From Acephala macrosclerotiorum (taxonomy: Eukaryota > Ascomycota > Leotiomycetes > Helotiales > Mollisiaceae): 64,000 nucleotides of DNA. A program made the position numbers and the translations under genes. The stretch spans positions 372,001 to 436,000 of the forward strand of contig MU119219.1 of the NCBI GenBank assembly GCA_014904845.1. Direction: 5' to 3'. The notes beneath the pieces were generated by a model, which was not told the DNA's origin, made no database searches, and saw nothing but the letters and a program-made list of their open reading frames with translations. Below are positions 33,140-44,703 of the stretch, piece after piece (the first letter of the stretch is position 1; every line of letters begins with the position of its first letter).

Positions 33140-34057
33140 ATGCGAAATTTAATGTTGTATGGTGCGAAGAAGGATGTTGATTTTGGAACGATTATCGGTT
33201 TATACTTTGTCTATCTCATCTTATCTCACTACTCAAACCTAGTAACTGTCACCATTTCTCGGTACGTCCTCACTACTTCTCAATTGAAAAGATTCCCACC
33301 AAGCACCGAGACCAATCACCTTCTTTCTCATAACCCCACAAACCTCAAAAATGACAAACTCGTCCGCCCAACATTCCTCGGTTTCCCACACCTAACCGAC
33401 TGGGATAAATCCTATATGGCATCCTTCGCTCCTCTCTTGTCATCTTCCCCTCAAAACCCATCGAAGACTAACCCTCCCATTCCTGACCCAGAGAAGATTA
33501 CTGGTGAGAAGCTCGTAAGTTGTCCCGCCCCCCGACTCTCGTTCACTTTCTCCTCTTTGCTTTCTTCTCGAATTTGAGATGAGAATGAAAGGGTACGTTA
33601 TGTGAGATGGGGCTAATCTAGAAATAGGCACCTAATGACCGTATACATGGCACCTTCTGGGGTGAAGAAGCATCCCTAACCGTCTTAGAAAACTCCCGAA
33701 CAGCCCGCGCTGGAAGGGTGTATGGCATGGTCTCGTCGCTATTCGCTCATTTTAGTACGTCGACGCCGAAGAAGACGTTGGTGGAAAGAAGATGAAGGAG
33801 ACGAGGTTTATGCAGAGCGAGGAGGCGAGTGGGTTTATGGGTGGTGTGCTGGTTGTTGATGGTGAGTTCACTCTTCTGTTGTGGTGTTGGAGAAACGGAG
33901 GGAAAGAGGGGCGAGAATAGGGCTGACGAATAGGATAGGTTGGATGGTTGGAAATCTGAAGAAGAAATTTGTGAAATTTAATGAGGATTTTGTGGGGGAA
34001 TGTTTGCGGAAGTTTGAGCTGAGGGGAAGAAGTGAAAGCGTAAGATGTAGGAGTTGA
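33140..34057 (+). pseudogene. Multi-exon gene of unknown function with a frame break
   Basis: Exon-like segments fit together at GT-AG borders: up to 33514 (KRFPPSTETNH...PEKITGEKL), then 33628 (APNDRIHGTFWGEEASLTVLE...SSLFAHF), and after a further GTGAGT...TAG intron (33862..33938) the end WMVGNLKKKFVKFNEDFVGE to the TGA at 34057. Between SLFAHF and YVDAEEDVGGKK, near 33754, the frame shifts; no intron of plausible size bridges it. Both sides look conserved rather than random, so this is either a recent pseudogene or a local sequence error. The start codon is uncertain. I do not recognise the family. Confidence 0.45.
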
Positions 34058-34381
34058 TCTTGTGTTTGATGGGGAGATGGATTTGGATGGCGTTCTGATT
34101 GTCCGCATCAGCGTAGGGCATTGAGAGATATGATGGGATGGAACTTTCCTGTTTCACAACACGTTGCATGAGATGAACAAAGGGCGCGGTAGGATATAGA
34201 ACAGAACACTGAATTCATGATATCATCCCATCTTAACTCATCTTTCACCTCTCTTGCTAACTGGGTATCAACAATTCAACCCCATCACCCATCTGACTCT
34301 CATGACACAGTGCCGAACACCATACCACATCACAACCCTATATTTTTACAACCTCTTCTCACTAACCCCCGCAGCCCTCTT

Positions 34382-36391
34382 CTAATTAAGACTATCCTCC
34401 TCATCTCTAGGCCCAGTGCTGCTATGATCAGTTGCCTGAATATCCTTATCACTACCAACAAAGAACTCCTCATCATTCAAATGCCTAAACAACCAATTAA
34501 ACGCGAAAGCCGCAATTAAACCCACCACTGACGGAACAGCAAAACACCAAATCAAATACGGATCCTGAATAGCATCCGCCGTCGCCAACGAGATCGCCGT
34601 CGAGATAGCAGTCATAAATAACAACGCCATCACGAATCCCTCCATATTCTGTGGAGCGCGGGAATAAGTGATTCCATAAGCAGTGGCGTTGATGAATACT
34701 TCAGAGCAGGCAGTGACAGCAGTAGGGATAGCGTAGAGCCAGAGAAGAGAGGTGGCATACTCCGGTGCCAACTTCGCATGTTGAGGCTTGGTATCCGCAA
34801 GGGGAGGTTTGGTAGATTTCGTATTGGATGATGGCGTACGAGGTGGCACCGATAGCAGCGACTATAGATAGATAGATCAGTATAGCATTTCAAGTATAAT
34901 CTAGGAGTCGAGAAGCTGAGGAGCCGAGTTTTGCAGCACTCACGAAGAGTTCGGCTCTGGATATCTCTACAAATAAAGGGCAAGATTTCACGTATTGAGG
35001 AATCCGAAGGTCATGCGGGCTATGGGACCGAAGCGGATGCCGAGCTTGCGGAGAAGGGGGTAGACGCCGTGGTTCATGATGGGGATTAGGACAATGATAG
35101 CGAGGGGGTTGAAATTGTCGAGGACGTCGTTGGGAACACCGTTAGATGTGAGAGATGCGGATTTGGCGTTGGCGGCGGCTCCGAGACCACCGTCGTTGAT
35201 CTGTTGAATGGGGAAGAAGAGGAAGATTGCGCATGGGGCCATTGTGCGACGGACGTCGTCAACCTGGAATTGGTTAGAAAGGGATGAAAACTGTGTAACA
35301 TGACAACTTACGAATTGGTCATCCCAGTGAATGACTCGGCTGTCACCAGAAGCAGCGAGAACAGATGGCTTCGCCTTGTCCCAGAAACCCTTGTGACCGA
35401 AACCCTTGATACCATTCTTTCGGAGAGCAAGGAAGACGACAGCAATGAAGTCGGCTAAGGCGGAGCCTCCAGCGGGGAGTTTGACGAGACGCTTGTTGAC
35501 GAAGAACAATAGGACTGGAAGCATGAAGTAAATGATACCTGGGAGAAGGTACGAGGCCCAGAATCCAACATACTTGGCGAGATAAGCGGTAGCAACACCA
35601 AAGAAGGCACCGATGTTGATGAGGAGATAGAACCACAACATGACGGATTTAGATGTGGCCTCGGGGTCGACAATAGCCCTGCTTCCATCCTTCTTTGTAA
35701 TAACGTGGGGTCGCTTGTGTGGGTTCTGATCGAGGACGGTAGGGGCTTGAACATAGCGGTACCAACAGCAAGTATGTAAAGCGAGAGAGCGAAAGGACCG
35801 ATGGCGTGACCAGCCTGGATAACGCTTGGGATGGCCGAAATGATCATGATAATGTAGGCAACACCGCAGATGGCGACACCCCAGCAGATAGTCTTGAATC
35901 GTCCCCAGTGAGCATCAGCGAGCCAGCCACCAAAGATGGGTCTGCACATTCGTTGGTAATCTGCCGTTCGAAAAGATGGAAGTGAGCTTACAGCGCATAG
36001 GCGAGGAAAATAAATGCATCAGTCATGGCAGAAGCAATGACGGTACCCTTTCCAAGAGCACCAGCAGTCTTCTGAGATCCACGAGGAGGGGCTCCTGCGC
36101 CATTACCTCCATCTGGAAGAGGAGCTCTGATGAAGTTCTTGAAGACTTGCTTGCAGCCATAGTAAGAAGCACGCTCAGCGAATTCTGCTCCGCAAAGCAA
36201 GTACGCAGACCAAGGCATGGTACCAGCAATCTTGGGAAGAGTCTCGAGCTCCTCCTCAGTTGGGATAATGTGGCCATTGTCATACATACCATCATCGTGA
36301 ACGGTCTTGAGAATACCGTGATGATGTCCGTCGAGTCCAGCGAGAACTGGCTCGGGAGCTGAGGTGAAGGTATCGTCGATAACGTTATCCT
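34382..36391 (-). pseudogene. PTR2-type proton-coupled peptide transporter, frameshifted
   Basis: Fungal PTR2 proteins import di- and tripeptides with protons. Here the first recognisable exon (35992..36391) contains the POT signature around EFAERASYYG, then a 48-bp intron. The second (35312..35941) has PIFGGWLADAHWGRFKTI, VGTAMFKP and MLWFYLLINIGAFFGVATAY, the third starts at 35264 (VDDVRRTMAPCAIFLFFPIQQ), and the last part ends at 34382 (ATAYGITYSRAPQNMEGF, FRHLNDEEFF). Three breaks are seen. Near 35754, FKP runs directly into PTVLDQNPHKRP in another frame, as expected from a deletion of about 10 bp. Near 34980 no splice keeps the frame. Near 34770 the frame shifts again between CGYQASTCE and APEYATSLLWLYAIP. 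The N-terminal exon could not be fixed. Probably non-functional. Confidence 0.7.
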
Positions 36392-38068
36392 CTGTGGAAC
36401 GTCAGTATGGTTGATCACACAATACAATGCGCGAAAGGTTCCAAGAGATAAGGAACAGAATGGGTGATGGAAGCCGAGTTGGATATGTAAACAGGAACTT
36501 AAATCGTCGGCAGGAAACCTTGTCTCCTGCCGATATTCTTAATATAAATTTGATAGTAGTATCCTCCTGCTCGCACGATATCAGGCTATACTGTGGACAC
36601 TGCTCTCGGTGCGACGCGCCATGGCAGCGATATTGAAGCACGCAAGTCCACGCTCGACTGCTGTTATCTCTCTCCTGTAACTTCTCGCCTCTCGAATCTC
36701 CACACGCCGGATTCTTCACTTGAGCACTGCACGCACCGTCCACGGGAGATCGACTAGGGGGTACTTGTCTCACTTAGGCAGGTGACTTTAAAACTGGGGC
36801 ATCGTCGGCCGCCTAATAGAATGCCAAGAACTCCCCAAAGATCTATGCCCGCTGAACTTCCATTGGGAATTCGATGCTTGAGTGAGCTTCGATTTGCCTG
36901 ACAGTTGCTTCTTTTGTTGGCATCCAAGGACTCCAAGAATAACCAAGACCGAGCCGTGAACATCAACTCCTGGTATCGGGAAAACCGAGACGATTGCCTC
37001 TCTGGAACATCGAAATCAAGCTGGATCGCTGATGAAATTTGTGAGCATGGCTAGAAAGTCGTTGCGGACGTTGGATGGAGATGCCTCGGTGATTTGGTGA
37101 CTCTGCGTCCACTGATCTCGAACGCCCCAGACGCGTTCTACTCGGCGGCTTCAGCCATTTCTTCTCGAAGGAGGAGCCTCGATCATGGCGGCCAGATAAG
37201 CAATGAGCCGAAAAGCCTAAAACGTCACTTCGAGACCCTCTCGCACATCGCGAACTTGCAAAGGCCTCTGGCTGCGACCGTTCATCGTCCGTCGAAATGC
37301 AAATAGAAGATGGAACGTGAATTGGAGGAACCATGGCTTCGGGACGTATCGTGTGACGCGTTCTATCAGCGCTTGCATTTCCAACTCGATAGATCAAAGC
37401 TCCTATTTCGGATTACCTCTTGAAGAAGAAGGTACATATTCATACATCGCGTGACGAATCAAACGATGTGGTGGCGTCGATGTTGCTAAGTCGTGATCGT
37501 TACAAGCATCGCTGAGCAACAACAGGATTTTTGTGATACTTGGCTAGCATCAAAACAGAACATAAAACATTTTTGAGGGGAAGAGCAAGAATATAAGCAA
37601 TCTGGGAAAATTTGCTTTGCCTCTTTAGTAAGGTCAGGTCAGCTCAAGGGTGCAATACCGTGAGTCACAAAATACCTTCCCGGATGGGCCAAGGTTCCTC
37701 CATTTCTTACTCTGCCGGGGACCCGACATGCTTTTAATTGGATTGCTGAGACCGAGCACTTAACACGAGGCTGAGAACTTTCTACCTACTGTATGTCCTT
37801 TGTATACACTAGTGATATATTTTTTGGAATGTACCAGAGGAGTTGGGACAATCAAGATTTGTTTCGTTCCGTCGTTGATTGGTAATGCCCTATTCATACA
37901 GTAAGGACTTTTCCAGTCCAATGCCCCCATAACTCCGACCTCAACTCCAACAAATAACGTTAATAACGGCTGCTCAGAATGCTATCTCTAAAAGTTCCAG
38001 AAGGACAGGTACAACCAAAAACCACTGTTTTCCTGCCATAAAATCTCAGCCTATCCATGTTATCCTCC
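36392..38068. other. Long intergenic region
   Basis: 1.7 kb between two minus-strand genes. It probably contains the missing first exon of the transporter; an ATG at about 36624 followed by a possible GT donor is one candidate. Other frames lack coding features. Confidence 0.35.
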
Positions 38069-39946
38069 TTAATCCTGACTAACTTCATATGGCAGGATAC
38101 CTTCCTGGACGTCTTGAAGTAGGTAAACCTGGTCAGACTTTCTGTCAATCAATTGAAGGACCCTATCCATTTCCGTCTTGAGCTCCTTCCGCATCCGCTT
38201 CTTCATAGCTGGGTCAATGGCCATGTACTGCGATTCCACTTGTTCATATTCCACCTTCAAGTCAGTAATCTCCTCATTGAGCTGGGACATTACAATTGCC
38301 AAAGCTTGCTCAGGATCGACTGAAGGGCGAAGAGTCGGCTCCTCGGCAGCTGATCTGGCTCTGAAGGGTTGGGCGACGGCTTTTCGGGTCTTCAGCTTGG
38401 GTGCCGACATGTCGAATGACATGCCGGTGTTGGTGCCCTGGAACTCGACGCGAGAGTCGGGTCTGACAGTCTGGGTAGAGGTTTTCTGAGTCTTCGATTT
38501 GGTGTTCTCAGATTGGACGTTGGTGTTAGTGTTGACTCCCTGGAATTCGCCTCTAGTCTCTGATCTGATAGAATGAGTGGTGGCATTCTGAGGCCTGAGA
38601 TTCGTGATCTCAACTGTTATGTCGGTGTTTGTTCCCTGGGCATCGTAACCGGACTGTGGTCTGGAGGTTTGGTGGGATGACTTCTGAACCTTGGCTTTTG
38701 TACTCTCAGATTGACGATTAGTGTTGAATTCTTGGAATTCGACTCGAGACTCTCTTGTGAAGGTACGAGTGGGAGAATTTTGAGGCTTTGGGTTCGGAAG
38801 CTCAAATTGTAGGTCAGTATTGGTCTCCTGGATGTTGGTGCGGAGTCGAGCTAATTCTGTCTCCAATCTCGAGATTTCCTGTGCTTCGACTTCCTTTCGG
38901 TGACTCAATGCCGCAGTATTTGCCTTGATCGCTGCATTTTCCTCCTTCATCGATGTATTTTCTGACATGACCATGTCCATTCTTCGCGACATCTCGGTGA
39001 ACTTGACATCGAATTCGGAAGTCATCTTGGTCCTAAAATCGGCCAATTCTCGAATAGCCCTCTCATTTTGCTCTTGCAGGCTATGGTTTACATGATGTTG
39101 ATATGCGGCTTGTGATTTGAGTGCTGCGTTCTCTGCCTTGAGCTTTTCTGCAAGAAGCCAAATCTCCTCTTCCTCCTCTGGTGTACGGATAGCACTGACG
39201 CGTCGGAATCGTCGCGCAGAAGATTTTCGCTCCTGAACCTCCCCATTCTCGACGATGACTGGAAGTCCCGAATCCTCCATATCTTTGCCAGTCGTCTCCC
39301 CGCCTGCCTGGATGATGAAAGATGTTTGGGTTGGGGTAGGTTGCGCGCCACTTCGTGTGACTGATTTTGCAGGTGATGTGAACCGCGCCGAGATATTAGC
39401 AGGTGTCTGTTGAGAGTCCGCCTTGCTGTGTGCGAATCTCGAGCCGCGCGACTTTGTGGTGGGGAAGGTAGAGGTTCTCTCGGTGCCCATAGTCGAGTTT
39501 TCGGTGTCGGATTGGACTTGAGCGCGAAGCTCAGCTAGTTGTTTACGCTCACCAGATGTTGTCCGACTGGCGTTGGAGACGTATGGTGAAGAGTTGGGAT
39601 TGGCAGCCATGCTAGTGGTGCGAAGCATATCAGTGGTATTGGTGTTGATATTCTTGAAATGGATGTCCTTGGATGTCTGCGACTTTGGGAGATGCGCAGA
39701 AGCCGTGTCCTGAACGCGTCTAATAACTGGAAGTTGCTGAGAGTTGTCCTTTCCGAAAATAGTTCCTTCCGAGTTGGTGCTTCCTTGGGTGAAGTCAGGA
39801 AAAGCAGTCGCGATCGCAGCAGTGTCGATGGAAAACTGCTGTTCCTGGTGCGTCCAGCGTGCGTATTTGTATTGCTTCTTTGCTGTGTCCCTAATTCTAA
39901 AATCAGACGAGACAGTAAATGAATTATTCCTGCTGGAGTCAGACAT
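38069..39946 (-). CDS. Spindle-pole-body-type protein with Cep57 microtubule-binding domain (Ppc89-like)
   Basis: A single exon of 625 residues. The N-terminal segment with FSIDTAAIATAFPDFTQG resembles the short N-terminal motif of fungal Ppc89-type proteins. Residues about 260-370 form a coiled coil (EEEEEIWLLAEKLKAENAALK, EISRLETELARLR). The C-terminus from about residue 544 (DPEQALAIVMSQLNEEI, DPAMKKRMRKELKTEM, DRKSDQVYLLQDVQEG) matches the Cep57 microtubule-binding domain, ending in the typical D.K.DQ.Y.L.D...G. The expected role is a structural scaffold at the spindle pole. Between coil and domain lies a repeat region (separate entry). It is shorter than typical Ppc89 proteins, so it may be a divergent paralog. 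Confidence 0.75.
   Translation of the reverse strand: MSDSSRNNSFTVSSDFRIRDTAKKQYKYARWTHQEQQFSIDTAAIATAFPDFTQGSTNSEGTIFGKDNSQQLPVIRRVQDTASAHLPKSQTSKDIHFKNINTNTTDMLRTTSMAANPNSSPYVSNASRTTSGERKQLAELRAQVQSDTENSTMGTERTSTFPTTKSRGSRFAHSKADSQQTPANISARFTSPAKSVTRSGAQPTPTQTSFIIQAGGETTGKDMEDSGLPVIVENGEVQERKSSARRFRRVSAIRTPEEEEEIWLLAEKLKAENAALKSQAAYQHHVNHSLQEQNERAIRELADFRTKMTSEFDVKFTEMSRRMDMVMSENTSMKEENAAIKANTAALSHRKEVEAQEISRLETELARLRTNIQETNTDLQFELPNPKPQNSPTRTFTRESRVEFQEFNTNRQSESTKAKVQKSSHQTSRPQSGYDAQGTNTDITVEITNLRPQNATTHSIRSETRGEFQGVNTNTNVQSENTKSKTQKTSTQTVRPDSRVEFQGTNTGMSFDMSAPKLKTRKAVAQPFRARSAAEEPTLRPSVDPEQALAIVMSQLNEEITDLKVEYEQVESQYMAIDPAMKKRMRKELKTEMDRVLQLIDRKSDQVYLLQDVQEGILPYEVSQD
38390..38850 (-). repeat. 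Coding tandem repeat with EFQ..NTN and R..SRVEFQ units
   Basis: About five degenerate units of 35-40 residues inside the Cep57-domain gene, each with an NTN or TNT core (QETNTD, EFNTNR, GTNTDI, GVNTNT, GTNTGM), a K-x-Q-x-S/T block and an R.ESR or RPDSR.EFQ block. Units alternate between two subtypes (KPQN and KVQK/KTQK), suggesting duplication of a double unit. Confidence 0.6.
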
Positions 39947-40498
39947 TGTATTGTAAAAGTTGAATTCGCGACTTGGATCGCGAAGTTTGTTGATGTTTTG
40001 ATGTCGCTTGGAGCGGTTAGCGTGGCACTAATCAAGCCACTGTTAAGATTACCGTAAACAAGCAAAAATGTCCCTTGAGTCGCAGGACATTCAAGTTCTT
40101 CTGAAAAAGCAATCCTTGAAATCAATCAGTCTTCTCACAAATCAACAAAAGATGCTATTCTTCAGGGCCGAGTAGAATACTCCACAGTAGTTGCCATAAT
40201 ATGGTTGTTGCAACCACAAAGTGAGCTGGGGTTTTCGTAAATGTCCTTGATACGGTAAGCTTAACACGAAATAAAGCCCGATAACGAAAATATACGAGCC
40301 GCCCCCGTTGTTTCAAAATTCTTATCGATAAAGTAGTAGTATTGACTTCTTTTTTCTTTGCAACCCATATGACTTCGAACGTACACCCCGTCTCAAGGTC
40401 TGCCGTATGCTCTCATCGAAGCGTTCAACTCGACTCCACTCTCACATTCAGACCAAGCAGCAACAGGCATAAACTGTCCGCAAGCCATAACGAATAAA
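39947..40498. other. Divergent intergenic region
   Basis: Between the divergent Cep57-domain and Bud27/URI genes; presumably contains both promoters. No specific site identified. Confidence 0.4.
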
Positions 40499-42416
40499 AT
40501 GGCACAGGCAGTGGAGGATAGCTTCCTCGACCTCGAGAGGCATCGCCAGCTTTTAGAGGAGAACATCGAAAAGCTACAGAAGTCCATGCACCACTGGCAG
40601 ATGTGGGAAGCGGAATACGAAGGTCTGAAGGAAGAAATCCTAGAAACAGAGCCAAACCAGGAACAACTACTTGCCATCGCAGATTCCTATGAAGGCGAGC
40701 TTCTCACAAAGAAAGAGATTGAAGAGCTCCTCGGAGCCCCACCACGACCTGCTGCCCAAGTTGTGAACTTGCTAGACAGAAGGATCGATTATGTCGAGCA
40801 GAATGTCAGGACGATTCAGAAGCAGATTGAGACGGCGAACAACAAGCTTGCGGCTGCTAGTATTATCAGTGCGCCAGAGATCAGGAATGAAGAGGGTCTG
40901 CCCATGACAGAGATTATCGAAGAGCTGGATGAGGATGGGAATGTCATAGCGAGCCGTACAACTACACCCGGAGACGCCAGACCGCAGCTACTGGAGGTTC
41001 TGGAAAAGGCTGGTGTAAAAGATATGCCAGATGAGTGTAGGATGGACCCCAAGACCTCAGTGTCCTAATGTTCGCCAGACATCGTAATAAACAATAGCTG
41101 ACCTCGGCATTTCAGGCAATTCACCATCTCCATCAACCTTAAAAACGATCACAAACCCAGAAAGCAAGCCCGAGCCGCTGAAAGACACTGCCAAGTCCCC
41201 AAAAGACACCCCCAAGCCCCGAAAAAATGCTACAAAGCCCAAGAAGAAAGGTGTTGCCTTTTCGGAAGATACCAAGCTAGGTCCTGAACCTCAAAAGTCA
41301 CATACCGCCAAAAGAGTCGAAGAGATCATGAAATTGGCAAAGCAATCTGAAGAAAAACCACCCAAACCCCCAATCATTCCAACGAACGAGTCCACGGAAG
41401 ACGCTGCTTTACGTCGTGAGATGCTCCAATACAGCATGTCTGAGGTTGGGGCAGTTGTTGCAGAATTAGAACTCGAAGAAGGAAGTGATTGGTCAGACGA
41501 GGATTACGAAGATGGTACTAGCGATACGGATGATGAAGATGCCTTTGGCAGGTCGACTGGAAAGATCATTGATGACGAACTAAGACAGCGCATGGTGGAA
41601 CTAGAAGAGAGGCTTGGTGCGAGAGCCATGCAGAATGTTGGCAAGGATGTGCCTGCCCCTGAATACAATATTGTACAGGAGGGCATCGGGCGGGTCACTA
41701 TCAATGATCACGATGATACTAAGCCAAAGTCACATCCGTCCAAGGACAATCTCACAAGTTCGACCAAGAAAGATAGACCGCAAGAGAAAGGTGCTGCAGA
41801 TACCTCCGCGAAGAAGTCCGTCAGCTTTTCAGAGGATCTCGACATCTCTCCAGCTCCAGCGCCAGTGCCAACAGCCCTAAACCCCGAGTCGAAGAGATTG
41901 ATGGCTCCCGTCAGCGACATTGTGGAACGAACCACCCCCGCACAAACTGTATCTGCACCAACGCTAACGCCGAAGAAAACATCACGATTCAAGGCATCTC
42001 GAGCACCAACAGGTCCTACAGGCCACGTCCTAAATGGTCCTCTTGCATCTTCCTCATTATCTCTCCAGCCAGCGACGCCTTCTACGCCGAAGCCCTTTTC
42101 TAGTCCAATCCAATTCAATCCAGCTATAGACACCACGCACACGGTGCCAACTGGTCCAAAGAACGCCATCCTCGCAAACAAAATCGTGGAACGCGATGTG
42201 GCTCTAGATACGAACGCGGCACCACCTAATGAGATGGATTCGCATCTTCTCAACCAAGAGGTTGCTACCGAGTATCACAAGATGAGAAATAGGATGATAC
42301 AGAAGCAAGGAGGATTCATGAAGGAGGAAGAGAGTGAGATTGTGCCTTTTACTGAAGAAGAGGGCGGGCCGAAGAAGATTAGTAGGTTCAAGGCTGCGAG
42401 GTTGGCGAAATCGTGA
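40499..42416 (+). CDS. Bud27/URI-type unconventional prefoldin
   Basis: Two exons, 40499..41036 and 41116..42416, give 612 residues. The only in-frame donor is GTAGGA, a weak site, so the exon-1 end may differ slightly. Residues about 10-120 are a prefoldin alpha-type coiled coil: a helix with LERHRQLLEENIEKLQKSM, a hairpin region (SYEGELLTKKEIEELLG) and a second helix (DRRIDYVEQNVRTIQKQIETA). Family members assist assembly of RNA polymerases with the Rpb5 subunit. The middle is Lys/Pro-rich. A conserved acidic motif with DWSDEDYEDGTSDTDDEDAFGRS is typical of the fungal family (DUF3835). The C-terminus ends in KKISRFKAARLAK, and an earlier KKTSRFKASRAP is similar, as in Bud27. The protein is cytosolic/nuclear by family. 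Confidence 0.82.
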
Positions 42417-42703
42417 GTACTTGCCATTAAATGTATCATACATTCTGCATCATGCCCTTGTTCCTTCATGTCTTGTATCTTGCAATGTCCTAATACGTTC
42501 CGTTGTTTCTGAAATTTGTGTAGCATCCATTCCATCATTTCTGCCATGTTTTAATAAAGACAAGACTGGGTGTACTCGCTAAGTCGAAGGAGACTTTGGC
42601 ATGTTTCGAGTGGCGAAACAAGGGTAAAGCCGACGACGACCAGCAGCACTCTTTCTTTAACCATCTCCCACCGGTTGCGTCTGCTCTTCACTCTTTCGTA
42701 ACG

Positions 42704-43804
42704 TTACGGCGCAGATGAGCCCGAGGTCCCAATGAACACCACTTGCACCGCAGCGAACCTAACGCCTTGTTAAGTCTGGGTTTCCAATTGAAGTTGAAGG
42801 GCGAGGAGGTTGCACTCACGTAGCAGTAGCAATAAAAATTTCCCCTCGCTTCGCACTTGTTAGCGCCGACACACACAGTGAGAAGATGACCGTGAATAAC
42901 GCCAGCAGACCAAGTCGAACGTTCATAGGTTTTACAGCGTGGAGTACAACCACGGGCACAACAATAAGGGCGGAAGAAAGAACGGTAACGCACGCAGACA
43001 GAAAATAGTTCTCTGCATACGTCACCGAGCTATCTCCATCTAGCTTGGGCTTCTTGAATATCTGACCAACGTGCCTGTGATAGTAAGGCAACAAGTCTTG
43101 AATCACCCATTCAGAGAGTTTGTCTGCATCTGGGCGTTCTCGGAGGGCGAAGAGATCATCTGATGATTCCCAGAGATCGGAATCGATGCCATCTAGGGAG
43201 TAGTCTCCTCCTTTGGGATCAGCGAGCCATTGTTTCAGGTGATGCAGATCCTGTGCACCTGGTTGTGGGAGATTTGACATTGAGAATTGTCGGAGCACAG
43301 CTTTGTCTAAACACATGGGGATATTAGCTTTCTAAATATTCTGGCAGGGTTCAGTAGGGCAAGCAACATACTGTATTGTTTCAGAGTAGCTCGAAGCCGC
43401 AGTACAAGGCGGAGTAGTTCACCATCGGCACCTTTGGGGATGTCATCAAAGTTCGAGGCACTCTCCAAGCCAGAGAAAAATCTCAGGCTAACAGTTTCTT
43501 CACTCTTTTCTTCCCAAAGATGAGCTTTCCAACTCCTCTTCAACTCATCCCAGTCTCTCGCAAATTGGTACTGTTTACTTCCGTCTCCTTGAGCCAAACA
43601 CCTAGATTCAGCCTTCCGCAGCCTATTCTCTAAATATACGAGCTCTGCTTGGTAGTAAAGCAGGTTCTGCATGCCTAGAGCCGAAAAGCTTCTTAGAATA
43701 GCATGTTGGGGAGTTGCTCCCATTTTCTCGGCAAGGCTGGGATAGCCTGGTACCTGTTTTCTGTCATGAGACTGGATGTTATCATCACCTACCTTGCTGG
43801 CCAT
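42704..43804 (-). CDS. DUF6594 family membrane protein
   Basis: Three exons, 43372..43804, 42820..43306 and 42704..42758, with introns of 65 and 61 bp, give 324 residues. The Met at 43804 (MASKVGDDNIQ) was chosen because family members begin shortly before the PGYPSLAEKMG motif; the frame stays open further upstream. Diagnostic parts are GYPSLAEKMGATPQHAILRSFSALGMQNLLYYQAELVYLE, the RDWDELKRSWK region, and a C-terminus with three hydrophobic helices (FLSACVTVLSSALIVVPVVVL, LGLLALFTVIFSLCVSAL, and the last exon with FAAVQVVFIGTSG). The last exon is only 55 bp but restores the third membrane segment and a clean stop. The family is large in filamentous ascomycetes and has no known activity. Confidence 0.78.
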
Positions 43805-44703
43805 TCTGGGGCAAGGGTGAGGGGATACAACTCCGTGATATTCAAGTGTTTTTGTGGCGATCGAAATCGAGATTTCCGTAGGAGTTTTCCCCAACTTCAG
43901 GTGTGCGTGAGCAGGTATAGCAACAGCCTCGTGAAGCCTGACCAGTGTTCTCTTCACATGTGTTATGCATACAATTCAGCCTTGTGAACAACCTCATGCT
44001 GACGTCTTACTCGTGCGTCGTTGAAAGTCACGAGGGGACAAAGCATAGTATCTTTGACGGGCCAGAGGGGAAAACGTCCAAGAAGAAGCACACTAAGTTC
44101 TTGATTTAGTGCCAGTCAGAAATAACGTCCCACTTATGAACGTAATTTTCCCAAGATATATTAAGGAGTGTAGTAGATCAAGGAATGTTAGTTGAATCCA
44201 TAAAATCTTGCGGCTGCTGCTGGTAACCTTTTGCGAGAGTTGGGAGATTGGGGTGTGTTTGAAATGAATCAACAAGGGCTACGCGGGGTGATGATTTTTC
44301 TCGACTTCCGTTTCGATTCTAGCTCTTTTCTTATCTGACTGTATAATCTCTTCAATCAAATGCAATTTTAGTAAGAGTCGTGTTTCCTTTTGTGCTATAA
44401 ATAGCATTGTAGCGTTCAAGCATTCTGGCCGGGCGTTGCCTTCTTAGACGGGTCTAGCCTCGATGTGCCGTCACTACTGAGTATTGGCCAACAAAACAAT
44501 TCCCCTCAGCTTCTTCCGAACCAATTTCTCACCTGTACATTCTTTTACTGCGCCAGTCCACCCAATACATCACTATCCCAGCATCTTGCACGCGTCAGGG
44601 ATCAGTTGCTATCGACCCGCAGCCCACGACGCACAGCTGCAGCACGCATTGGCGCGATCGGTACCACACAGCCGTTCTGTACATTCACATGCTTTGAGCT
44701 TTA
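43805..44703. other. Intergenic, nothing recognised
   Basis: Divergent spacer between the DUF6594 and retropepsin-fold genes. No RNA or repeat recognised. Confidence 0.4.

Noticed and set aside
36570..36640. First exon of the peptide transporter starting at the ATG near 36624
   Set aside because: It would need a weak GTATAG donor and an intron of about 200 bp; plausible but not supportable from sequence alone.
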